Positions 1 to 5,531 of a DNA stretch of 20,101 nt are shown here, in pieces. The DNA is from a virus. The DNA is taken from positions 1 through 20,101 of IMG/VR virus record IMGVR_UViG_3300025093_000155; one strand, written 5' to 3'. The stretch's first letter is position 1. Every line of letters starts with the position of its first letter. The notes beneath the pieces were generated by a model. The model was not told the origin of the DNA. It saw nothing but the letters and a program-made list of their open reading frames with translations, and did no database searches. A program made the position numbers and the translations under genes.

Positions 1-1
1 T

Positions 2-88
2 GGTGGGTGGACGATGTGGGCTTATCCTCATTCTATATTCGGTATCAAAGACAGCGTAGGTAATCAACGTGTAGGGAGGTTTGACTGA
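2..88 (+). CDS. C-terminal end of an upstream small gene (partial)
   Basis: Frame 2 is open from the window edge and ends with TGA at 86-88, which overlaps the ATG of the next gene (TGATG). The visible 28 residues start GGWTMWAYPHSIFGIK. The stop/start overlap and the good Shine-Dalgarno sequence (GGGAGG, 73-78) inside its last codons fit the coupled gene layout seen across the region. The WTMW motif recurs near the C-terminus of the following protein (WWTMW), so the two may be related or may share a fold. The product is not recognised. Frame 1 is also open at the edge but stops at 63 without a coupled start. The 5' end lies outside the window. Confidence 0.5.
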   Translation, partial: GGWTMWAYPHSIFGIKDSVGNQRVGRFD

Positions 89-273
89 TGGTTAGTATTA
101 CGAAGGCACAACAACAGGCGTTGTTGCGGAAGTGGAGAGATCACGACAACGGTATGACGTACCGACAGTTCAGGCGTAGTGTTGAGCCTATGTTTGGTGG
201 TGATGGTGCTGTCGTGGTGAAGTGGTGGACGATGTGGTTAGCCATTGAACCTAATGGTTATACGCATTCATAA
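88..273 (+). CDS. small conserved phage protein of unknown function (61 aa)
   Basis: The 61-aa product starts with ITKAQQQALLRKW and ends with a KWWTMWLAIEPNGYTHS segment. The TYRQFRR stretch in the middle and the aromatic end resemble small hypothetical proteins I recall from other phages, but no function is known for them. The start is ATG 88, overlapping the previous stop (TGATG) and preceded by GGGAGG at 73-78. The next gene follows after 12 nt, with its own GGAGGAG site. The basic N-terminal half could form a helix that contacts nucleic acid, which is speculation. Both the coupling and the family resemblance make it likely to be real. Confidence 0.75.
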   Translation: MVSITKAQQQALLRKWRDHDNGMTYRQFRRSVEPMFGGDGAVVVKWWTMWLAIEPNGYTHS

Positions 274-285
274 GGAGGAGTAACA

Positions 286-567
286 ATGGATATTCATTGT
301 AGACATTGTGGTGAACCGTGGGATCATGACGAGTTGCATGATATTGAGGACACGTCATACAAGGATGCGGTCAAGCTGTTCTTAAAGCATGGGTGTGGAG
401 CGTTCGGTTTCGAGCCACCACTACCTACGTGTAGGCGTAGTCCTATCTATCCACCTGAGATGATGGAGTTAATACGTGTGGCGCAGGATATGTCACCGTA
501 CCCTGATGAGTGGAGTAGTCCCGATGAGATTGAGATGATGCTAGAAGTAGCAGAGGAGATGTTCTGA
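286..567 (+). CDS. Cys-rich putative zinc-binding phage protein (93 aa)
   Basis: The product begins MDIHCRHCGEPWDHDELHD and has further Cys residues at about positions 37 (HGCGAFGF) and 49 (PTCRR), so a treble-clef or zinc-ribbon-like metal site is plausible. Small proteins starting with this CRxCGEPWDxDELHD pattern are common in phages of several kinds and are usually left as hypothetical. The C-terminal half is acidic and Met-rich. The start is ATG 286, with GGAGGAG at 274-280. The stop TGA (565-567) shares its last base with the ATG of the next gene. The metal site is read from the Cys spacing only, and the function is unknown. Confidence 0.8.
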   Translation: MDIHCRHCGEPWDHDELHDIEDTSYKDAVKLFLKHGCGAFGFEPPLPTCRRSPIYPPEMMELIRVAQDMSPYPDEWSSPDEIEMMLEVAEEMF

Positions 568-824
568 TGGGAGAAGTAGTGGATCTGTTTAACAAGAAGA
601 AGGTATCAGCTAGGTGTATGTCATGTGGTGATGTGCATACGCGCATCGTTGACGGTGATGCATGGAACTGGTACATTAATGGTAAGCGACTGGTGCAGGA
701 TCTCTTTCCAGATGAGGATACGTGGACGAGAGAGATACTTATTGCCGCTCGCTTGGACTTAGGTATACAGGGCAGGTGCAGTCTGTATATGTGTAAGAAG
801 TGTTGTGATGAATGGGAGGAGTAA
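567..824 (+). CDS. putative zinc-ribbon protein (85 aa)
   Basis: The product has two CxxC pairs, CMSC near residues 17-20 and CKKC near 76-79, with a 55-residue spacer rich in Trp, Asp and Leu. Together they could bind one zinc ion. No enzyme signature is visible. The start is ATG 567, overlapping the previous stop by one base (TGATG). The stop TAA at 822-824 comes just after GGGAGGAG (814-821), which serves as the ribosome-binding site of the next gene. It is probably an early protein acting on the host or on nucleic acid, but that rests on position alone. Confidence 0.75.
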   Translation: MGEVVDLFNKKKVSARCMSCGDVHTRIVDGDAWNWYINGKRLVQDLFPDEDTWTREILIAARLDLGIQGRCSLYMCKKCCDEWEE

Positions 825-826
825 CT

Positions 827-1168
827 ATGAATGTGAAAGAAAGACAGGTGGCAGAGTGCTTTGTTGACGTAGTCCTACGTGACCCGGACAAAAGTATTAC
901 CGTTCGTGGTGATGATGAGTACGACGACGTGCGTAAATCTCGTGAACATTTCACAGTGCTGGACAACATGGGTCAGTGTGACTCTGATGTTGTTCGTGTG
1001 TGGAGTAAGGAACGCAGCAATTACGTGGGGTATTTTTGGTTTGTGTATGGCAACGTGGAGGACGATAACTTTGATAGCTATCCAATTGAGGTAATCAGTG
1101 ACTACTCATCCAATGAGTATGCTGATAGTATTTACAATCAACTAGAGGAGATGACTAGCCATGACTAG
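827..1168 (+). CDS. acidic hypothetical protein (113 aa)
   Basis: The product is rich in Asp, Glu and Ser and has no motif I recognise. The central part (VGYFWFVYGN) is aromatic and suggests a small folded domain rather than a disordered acidic chain. I chose ATG 827 rather than the in-frame ATG at 812 because 827 is preceded by GGGAGGAG at 814-821 with normal spacing, while 812 lies inside the previous gene and has no such site. The 3' end overlaps the next gene by 8 nt. It lies in the early-type cluster, where small acidic proteins often act on host proteins; nothing here proves that. Confidence 0.7.
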   Translation: MNVKERQVAECFVDVVLRDPDKSITVRGDDEYDDVRKSREHFTVLDNMGQCDSDVVRVWSKERSNYVGYFWFVYGNVEDDNFDSYPIEVISDYSSNEYADSIYNQLEEMTSHD

Positions 1169-1388
1169 CAATATACTGAAGTTGAAGGTTAAATCTATGA
1201 GGGCTTACAGGGAGTTCAATGAAGCCGCTCCGTTTACACAGTTCGATGACATGATAGGTCTCATTGATATTGTGGCAGTGGAGGAATGTGAAAGATTCCT
1301 TTCAGAGATGAAGGATATATTTGAACAGCAGTGTAACTTAACATACGAGGAGTTGAAGGACTATGAGTACAAATCTCTTAACAAGTAG
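1161..1388 (+). CDS. hypothetical protein, probably helical (75 aa)
   Basis: The sequence is not recognised. It has a basic N-terminus (LKLKVKSMRAYREF) followed by an acidic, probably helical remainder with two Cys residues. ATG 1161 has AGAGGAG at 1144-1150. The gene overlaps its neighbours on both sides, 8 nt upstream and 26 nt downstream, so its translation is likely coupled to theirs. The consistent frame and the site in front of it support a real gene. Confidence 0.65.
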   Translation: MTSNILKLKVKSMRAYREFNEAAPFTQFDDMIGLIDIVAVEECERFLSEMKDIFEQQCNLTYEELKDYEYKSLNK

Positions 1389-1749
1389 GGAAGAAGTAGT
1401 GGAGCATCGTCGGCGCATCAATACGATACGTGGTGCCATTGAGTACGATGTAATCAACAGTCCGCACAATACTGAGTTCGAGGAGCTAGAGGTATTACTT
1501 TCTGATGCGGTAGCAAAGTGTGATGAGATTTATGACTTGATTAGTTATCACGTCTATGCATACGATGTCACTGTAACTCTGACTCGACGTGTGTATGCGA
1601 GGGGTCGTTTTGAGGAGGATACGGAGCAAGCTGTTATCGACTATGCGCTGGATTCCCTTGACCTGTCTCATGAGTGGAGTGAGGATGACGTGCAGGTGTT
1701 CCGTGATGAAGATGAAGAGACCACTAAGGTCTATGATGTGGAGGTGTAA
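1363..1749 (+). CDS. acidic hypothetical protein (128 aa)
   Basis: The N-terminal third looks helical and mixed-charge (REEVVEHRRRINTIRGA). The middle (YHVYAYDVTVTLTRRVYARG) looks like beta strands. The last 45 residues are strongly acidic (EWSEDDVQVFRDEDEE). The layout is similar to small phage proteins that bind or mimic nucleic acid, but no family is recognised. ATG 1363 lies inside the previous gene (26-nt overlap). The stop is embedded in a GGAGGTG sequence that serves the next gene, and the protein ends in Glu-Val. Confidence 0.7.
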   Translation: MSTNLLTSREEVVEHRRRINTIRGAIEYDVINSPHNTEFEELEVLLSDAVAKCDEIYDLISYHVYAYDVTVTLTRRVYARGRFEEDTEQAVIDYALDSLDLSHEWSEDDVQVFRDEDEETTKVYDVEV

Positions 1750-1751
1750 AT

Positions 1752-1931
1752 ATGATAACAGAGAAACGGAAGTATCTTAGCTTACTTCAGAAGATCGGGA
1801 CGTTTAATCTTCAGTGGGACATGGAGTACCCCACGCCATACATGAGCAAAACCCATGTGCTACTGCATGGGGTTGAACTGCGACGACGAGGAGAAGACAT
1901 ACCGACAGACATCAAATGGCCGGAGGTGTAA
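1752..1931 (+). CDS. small hypothetical protein (59 aa)
   Basis: This reading frame begins at ATG 1752 and encodes 59 residues starting MITEKRKYLSLLQKIG and ending in IKWPEV. It is preceded by GGAGGTG (1740-1746) at good spacing, lies 2 nt after the previous stop, and ends in the ribosome-binding site of the next gene. A competing ORF in another frame inside the previous gene (1589-1780) has no such site. The N-terminus is basic and Leu-rich, and the C-terminal part contains ELRRRGEDIPTDIKW. The function is unknown. The precise fit between two coupled genes is the main support. Confidence 0.7.
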   Translation: MITEKRKYLSLLQKIGTFNLQWDMEYPTPYMSKTHVLLHGVELRRRGEDIPTDIKWPEV

Positions 1932-1933
1932 AT

Positions 1934-2107
1934 ATGAAGACGTACCAAATATTCATGACCAAGGTTTATGAGGTCAAAGTGAGAGCGGAAAATCGAGACC
2001 ATGCCGAAAAATTGTTTGACGACTTTGGAGATTGGGAAGAGATTCTTAAAGTGCATACGTTAGATGTAGAGGTATGCGATGATTTTGTTTTGCAGGAGGA
2101 GGTGTAA
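1934..2107 (+). CDS. small hypothetical protein (57 aa)
   Basis: The product starts MKTYQIFMTKVYEVKVRAENRD and has an alternating beta-alpha pattern (strand, strand, helix at DHAEKLFDDF, strand). This resembles many short phage proteins that carry one small alpha/beta domain. No function is recognised. I prefer ATG 1934 over the in-frame upstream ATG 1916 because GGAGGTG at 1922-1928 is placed for 1934, and 1916 falls inside the preceding gene. The gene ends with GAG GTG TAA, again embedding the ribosome-binding site of the next gene. Confidence 0.7.
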   Translation: MKTYQIFMTKVYEVKVRAENRDHAEKLFDDFGDWEEILKVHTLDVEVCDDFVLQEEV

Positions 2108-2110
2108 TGT

Positions 2111-2314
2111 ATGGCTATTAATACGTGGTTCAATGTGCAGAAGTGGGTTGATCATGACTGGGTAGATCGTAGCCCTGATGGGTCTGATTGGTACAGTACG
2201 TTTGACAACGCGAAGTACTTCTGCGATAGTTACAACAACAGCGGCGAGGTGTGCCGTGTAATCAGAGAGGAGGTGATCTATGATCCCAACCGTAAGAAAG
2301 CTGCTAGATACTAG
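2111..2314 (+). CDS. small hypothetical protein (67 aa)
   Basis: The product begins MAINTWFNVQKWVDHDWVDRS and is aromatic- and Asp-rich, with a beta-strand-like N-terminal half and a helix around FDNAKYFCDSYNN. This looks like a small standalone alpha/beta domain of unknown function. The site GGAGGAGGTG precedes ATG 2111. A nearby ATG at 2107 gives only four codons. The 3' end overlaps the next gene by 35 nt, and the tail (DPNRKKAARY) is basic. Confidence 0.7.
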   Translation: MAINTWFNVQKWVDHDWVDRSPDGSDWYSTFDNAKYFCDSYNNSGEVCRVIREEVIYDPNRKKAARY

Positions 2315-3005
2315 CAAGACATTGGGTAACCCTAAGGTACGGAAGAGTGGTATCAGTGAGGCTATTCGTATGGCATCGTTGACTATGCATCCTGACACTG
2401 TGTTGTGTGCAGGATCTAAGGCGGCGGGTTGTATGGATGACTGCCTGAAACTATCTGGGCTGGGTGGTGTGTACCCTTCAATCAACGAGGCGAGGCAGAA
2501 GCGTACCGACTACTGGCATGCGGACCAGTCCTCTTTTTTAAATCAGCTTAGGCGTGAGTTGTATAACTTTCAGTTGTTGTGTGCGAAGCAATCCGTGCAG
2601 GGTGTGGTGCGACTGAACGTCATGTCCGACATTGCGTGGGAAGACTACGACATACCGCAGGAATTTAGCGGCTTGCAGTTTTACGACTACACCAAGAGGG
2701 CAAGTAGGTTTCATCGTGAGCTACCAGATAACTACAGATTGATGTTCAGCTACAGTGGGAAGGAGTCCTATCGTAAGCAAGTGCAGAGTTTCTTGGAGTC
2801 TGGCAGCGATGCGCCGATGGCTGTTGTGTTCAGGCACAAGACTTTCCCGTGGACGTTTATGGGTAGAGAAGTAATCAACGGTGACAACTCAGACTGGGTT
2901 AACGTCAATCACCGTGGTGTGGTAGTAGGCCTTGCGGCGAAGGGACCAGCAAGAGATAACGACAACGGCTTCGTTGTAGAGAATGACATCATCGTGTCTG
3001 GGTAA
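2280..3005 (+). CDS. conserved phage protein with a CX7CX3C cluster, gp88-like (241 aa)
   Basis: The product has a Cys cluster at residues 43, 51 and 55 (CAGSKAAGCMDDC), then a helical region with ARQKRTDYW (71-79), a strand with RLNVMSDIAW (111-120) and FYDYTKR (134-140). The same order of an N-terminal Cys cluster, a following Arg-rich helix and a YDYTK-type motif is what I associate with phage proteins of the gp88/DUF7227 kind, some of which have been linked loosely to replication. That assignment is from memory of the pattern and is not proven. The cluster could bind iron-sulfur or zinc. ATG 2280 has AGAGGAGG (2267-2274) in front and lies 35 nt inside the previous gene. Confidence 0.8.
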   Translation: MIPTVRKLLDTSKTLGNPKVRKSGISEAIRMASLTMHPDTVLCAGSKAAGCMDDCLKLSGLGGVYPSINEARQKRTDYWHADQSSFLNQLRRELYNFQLLCAKQSVQGVVRLNVMSDIAWEDYDIPQEFSGLQFYDYTKRASRFHRELPDNYRLMFSYSGKESYRKQVQSFLESGSDAPMAVVFRHKTFPWTFMGREVINGDNSDWVNVNHRGVVVGLAAKGPARDNDNGFVVENDIIVSG

Positions 3006-3019
3006 TGGGGGAGGTTTCT

Positions 3020-3166
3020 ATGGGACGTGAACAATGGGAAGTATGGCATGACGATTACCAAGATTATTGGGAAGGTGATCGTTGTATCTGGGACTATGCA
3101 GAGGAGTATCACGAGGACGATATCTCCAAGTACAAGGAGGAGAGAGACAGTGGGAAAGAGGAGTAA
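3020..3166 (+). CDS. small acidic aromatic protein (48 aa)
   Basis: The frame from ATG 3020 encodes 48 residues with 18 Asp/Glu and 9 Trp/Tyr, starting MGREQWEVWHDDYQDYW. The site GGGGGAGG at 3007-3014 is strong and correctly spaced. A longer frame on the same strand (GTG 3027 to 3356) overlaps it, but its N-terminal part has no matching site, so I take the two as separate genes. Its last 17 nt overlap the sigma-region-4-like gene, which suggests coupling. An acidic aromatic peptide next to a transcription-type protein could be a protein-binding partner or a DNA mimic; this is only a guess. Confidence 0.6.
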   Translation: MGREQWEVWHDDYQDYWEGDRCIWDYAEEYHEDDISKYKEERDSGKEE

Positions 3167-3356
3167 CTATCTTACGTACCACATGACACACCAAGAGATT
3201 GCGGATGAGCTAGGTATCAGTCGTCAGATGGTGCGTGTCATTGAGTACCAAGCGTTGACAAAGCTGAAGAGATCAGGCAAACTACGTGCTTTCTTGGAGC
3301 ATATTAATGACGAGGAGGAGATAAGGTATGGGAAGGAATACACGCCGATATGTTAA
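3150..3356 (+). CDS. sigma-70 region 4.2-like helix-turn-helix protein (68 aa)
   Basis: The core MTHQEIADELGISRQMVRVI, followed by EYQALTKLKRS, matches the helix-turn-helix of sigma-70 region 4.2 (pattern T-x-x-E-I-A-x-x-L-G-I-S-R-x-x-V-R-x-I-E-x-x-A-L-x-K-L), the part that contacts the -35 box and the RNA polymerase beta flap. No region 2 or 3 is present, so it cannot be a complete sigma factor. I chose GTG 3150 because AAGGAGGAG (3134-3142) is correctly placed; ATG 3183 would remove residues before the first helix and has no such site. It overlaps both neighbours (17 nt and 29 nt). The role may be a promoter-specific regulator of host RNA polymerase. Confidence 0.75.
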   Translation: MGKRSNYLTYHMTHQEIADELGISRQMVRVIEYQALTKLKRSGKLRAFLEHINDEEEIRYGKEYTPIC

Positions 3357-3441
3357 GACGCACAAACCGCGCAGTAAATCAAGAGGTAATACTGACAACA
3401 ATCGCATTAGCAAAAAGCGAAGAAGTGTGGTATACTACTAA
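3328..3441 (+). CDS. very basic 37-aa peptide
   Basis: The frame from ATG 3328 encodes 37 residues with 13 Lys/Arg, starting MGRNTRRYVKTHKPRSKSR. It is preceded by GAGGAGGAG (3312-3320), and it overlaps the previous gene by 29 nt. The composition suggests binding to nucleic acid or to an acidic partner. The 3' third overlaps the promoter at 3403-3436, so part of its codon choice may be set by promoter function. A frame this short could be chance, but the strong site and the packing argue for a gene. Confidence 0.5.
   Translation: MGRNTRRYVKTHKPRSKSRGNTDNNRISKKRRSVVYY
3403..3436 (+). promoter_or_regulatory. extended -10 promoter, copy 1
   Basis: The sequence CGCATTAGC (3403-3411) is followed after 13 nt by GTGTGGTATACT (3425-3436). 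TATACT at 3431-3436 with TGG before it is an extended -10 element. TTAGCA at 3407-3412 lies 18 nt upstream and could act as a weak -35 box. A second copy with the same spacing occurs at 7206-7239. Transcription would start near 3443 and run into the replication genes. It overlaps the end of the 37-aa frame. Confidence 0.7.
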
Positions 3442-3450
3442 CTATATAGT
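3441..3450. repeat. 10-bp palindrome at the predicted transcription start
   Basis: ACTATATAGT is a perfect palindrome located 4 nt downstream of the -10 box of promoter copy 1, so it covers the expected start site. It could be an operator. It may also be chance in AT-rich DNA. Confidence 0.4.
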
Positions 3451-3459
3451 CTATACAGT

Positions 3460-3503
3460 AAGTACTATGCATTAGTATTAAGTATTAATAATACATAGTA
3501 CTT
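3460..3503. repeat. AT-rich inverted repeat in the gap before the replication genes
   Basis: AAGTACTATG (3460-3469) and CATAGTACTT (3494-3503) are perfect 10-bp inverted repeats separated by 24 nt of A/T-rich sequence. The pairing continues inward with interruptions (ATTA and TA pairs), so a long hairpin is possible. It sits in the 5' untranslated region, 7 nt before the ribosome-binding site of the next gene. It could be an operator, an RNA element or part of a replication origin. It has no T-run and is followed by the gene, so it does not look like a terminator. Confidence 0.6.
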
Positions 3504-3520
3504 CTACATTGGGAGGTAAC

Positions 3521-3706
3521 ATGGAAGAAGCAGAACGAACACGTATGATTGAAGAGTTGACTGAAGATCATATGTATAACATCAACTACATGGAGGCAAT
3601 GAACATGTTGTTTAATCTTTTTGCGATGGAGTTTGAAGCGTTGGAGGATGAGCAACTTAAGGCTCGTTACCTTTCTCGTTTTAGTAATAATCAGGAGGTG
3701 CATTGA
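3521..3706 (+). CDS. small acidic helical protein preceding primase-helicase (61 aa)
   Basis: The product starts MEEAERTRMIEELTEDHMYN and is predicted to be almost entirely helical and acidic. The Met-rich centre (YMEAMNMLFNLFAMEFEAL) could form a helical hairpin or a dimer interface. No family is recognised. ATG 3521 has GGGAGG at 3511-3516 and is the first gene after promoter copy 1 and the inverted repeat. The stop TGA (3704-3706) overlaps the ATG of the primase-helicase gene, so the two are probably made together; a role in replication is an inference from that. Confidence 0.75.
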   Translation: MEEAERTRMIEELTEDHMYNINYMEAMNMLFNLFAMEFEALEDEQLKARYLSRFSNNQEVH

Positions 3707-5292
3707 TGGCTTTCGTGGAGCTTCACCAGAAGTGTAATGATTGTGGATCTAGTGATGCGTTGTCCTACAATGAAGATGGGTCGAGCTATTGTTTCGCATG
3801 TGCTACGTTTACCCCCTCACCAGACGGCGTAGGAGGCTCTGTGAGAGACATTAACGACTATCGGGTGCCTAACCCTAGGGTTAAAACAGTCGAGCTTAGA
3901 GGGCAATCTAGGAGCTTACAGGACAGGGGTCTCGATGCACGTACAATGGAGAGGTACTCCGCTACCTTGTGTGGTGACGAGGTACACTTCGGATACTACA
4001 CCCCTGATGGGGAGTTAACTGCAGTTAAGAAGCGAACACCTGATAAGAAGTTTAGTATCGAAGGGGACTGGAAAGGTGCAGGTCTATTCGGTCAGCATCT
4101 CTTCCCTTCGGGCGGTCAATACATAACCGTGGTGGAGGGTGAGATAGATGCACTCTCTGCATACCAGATGTTCGGGGACAAGTACCCCGTAGTATCTATT
4201 CGTAATGGGGCGCAGGGTGCGGCGGCGGATTGTCGTAAGGCGTATGAGTTCCTCGATAGGTTCGACAACATCATCTTCTGCTATGACAATGATGAGCATG
4301 GGAAGAAGGCGGCACATGAGTGTGCGGATCTGTTTGGTGGTAAGGCGAAGATCTATCAACACGGTGAACACAAGGATGCCTCCGACTACCTGATGAATGC
4401 AGACAAGGATGACTTTGTCAAACGGTGGTGGGCTGCAAAGGTGTACACACCTGACGGCATGGTGATGATAGGGTCACTCCGTGAGGCAATGAAGAAGCCA
4501 CTGATGGAGGCAGAGGTACGCTACCCTTACAAGGGACTGGACGATATGACCTTTGGCATCAGACCGACTGAGTTAGTTACTATCTGTTCTGGATCTGGGC
4601 TGGGTAAGTCTACGTTCATGCGGGAGCTAGTCTTCTCTGTCGCGTCACAGACTAACGAGAGGATAGGTCTAGCCTTCCTTGAGGAGACACCTGATCGAAC
4701 TGCTCGTGGACTAGTGGGTCTACAGATCAACAAACCAATACACCTACCCGGATGTGATTACTCCCCTGATGAGGTAGAGTATGTATTCAATGCGTTGGAT
4801 CTAGATGACCGTGTTGTCCTATGGGATTCGTTCGGATCAAACCAGATCGAGAACGTGCTGGCTAGGTTCCGTTATCAGGTCAAGGTGTTGGGTGTGAGGT
4901 ACATCATCCTCGACCACATATCGATACTGGTATCGGATCAGGCTAACGGTGATGAGCGTAAGGCTATCGATGAGATCATGACCAAGCTACGTATGTTCTG
5001 TCAGGAGATGGAGATATGTATGTTTGTTGTTAGTCACCTACGTAGACCAGAAGGAAAAGGACACGAGGACGGTGCAGTCACCAGCCTTGGGCAGCTACGA
5101 GGCAGTGCGTCTATTGCTCAGTTGTCTGACATTGTCCTTGGTCTGGAACGTAATGCTCAGGCAGAGGACAAGATGGTACGTAACACTACCAACGTGCGTG
5201 TACTGAAGAACAGATTCAGTGGCATGACTGGACCAGCGTGTTCGTTGCTGTATAATAAAGACTCAGGTCGGTTGACGGAGATAATGGAGTGA
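3706..5292 (+). CDS. primase-helicase (T7 gp4-like)
   Basis: This enzyme unwinds the fork and makes RNA primers. The order is: zinc-binding domain with C10, C13, C29 and C32; Toprim primase core with VEGEIDAL (E144) and YDNDEHG (D194, D196); a linker; then a RecA/DnaB-type helicase with Walker A GSGLGKS (296-302), Walker B ILDH (D403), a QLRGS motif at 463-467 and RVLKNRF with R498 as likely arginine finger. At 528 residues it is somewhat shorter than T7 gp4 (566). It ends GRLTEIME and lacks the acidic C-terminal tail that T7 gp4 uses to bind its polymerase. ATG 3706 overlaps the previous stop; CAGGAGG (3692-3698) precedes it. It is first of the core replication genes. Confidence 0.96.
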   Translation: MAFVELHQKCNDCGSSDALSYNEDGSSYCFACATFTPSPDGVGGSVRDINDYRVPNPRVKTVELRGQSRSLQDRGLDARTMERYSATLCGDEVHFGYYTPDGELTAVKKRTPDKKFSIEGDWKGAGLFGQHLFPSGGQYITVVEGEIDALSAYQMFGDKYPVVSIRNGAQGAAADCRKAYEFLDRFDNIIFCYDNDEHGKKAAHECADLFGGKAKIYQHGEHKDASDYLMNADKDDFVKRWWAAKVYTPDGMVMIGSLREAMKKPLMEAEVRYPYKGLDDMTFGIRPTELVTICSGSGLGKSTFMRELVFSVASQTNERIGLAFLEETPDRTARGLVGLQINKPIHLPGCDYSPDEVEYVFNALDLDDRVVLWDSFGSNQIENVLARFRYQVKVLGVRYIILDHISILVSDQANGDERKAIDEIMTKLRMFCQEMEICMFVVSHLRRPEGKGHEDGAVTSLGQLRGSASIAQLSDIVLGLERNAQAEDKMVRNTTNVRVLKNRFSGMTGPACSLLYNKDSGRLTEIME

Positions 5293-5531
5293 GATGCGTT
5301 GCTTGTGATAAGATACTCAATGACTACGAACTAACACGTAGATTCACTGGGTCGGGGGAGTTCGTTGACTTGTGTGGTAACTGCAGTAGATTTCTAGTAG
5401 AAGATGATGTTACCATTGAAGGCAACTTAGACTATGCACATTTATCAGACATGGAGGAATCGTACGATGTCGAAGATGGGGAACTGGATAGTTACACAGG
5501 AACAGAACTTGGAGATGAAGACCAATGGTAG
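5289..5531 (+). CDS. small putative zinc-binding protein (80 aa)
   Basis: The N-terminal half has CVAC (residues 3-6) and CGNC (29-32), a spacing typical of a small zinc finger or ribbon. The C-terminal half is highly acidic (MEESYDVEDGELDSYTG) and probably disordered. It starts at GTG 5289, overlapping the primase-helicase stop by 4 nt, with GGAG at 5277-5280. It overlaps the DNA polymerase start by 7 nt. The position between helicase and polymerase suggests a replisome accessory role, perhaps using the acidic tail as a binding arm, but this is an inference from context. Confidence 0.75.
   Translation: MRCVACDKILNDYELTRRFTGSGEFVDLCGNCSRFLVEDDVTIEGNLDYAHLSDMEESYDVEDGELDSYTGTELGDEDQW

Noticed and set aside
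470-476. TAATACG, start of a T7 RNA polymerase promoter (also at 2119-2125)
   Set aside because: Only the first seven bases match and both lie inside coding sequence; the rest of the T7 promoter (CTCACTATA) is absent.
3027-3149. N-terminal part of a longer 109-aa frame (GTG 3027 to 3356) for the sigma-4-like gene
   Set aside because: This part overlaps the 48-aa gene in another frame and has no well-placed ribosome-binding site; GTG 3150 has a strong one and gives a compact HTH protein.
3460-3503. Inverted repeat as a terminator
   Set aside because: The stem is AT-rich, has a 24-nt loop and no T-run, and it lies between a promoter and its first gene.
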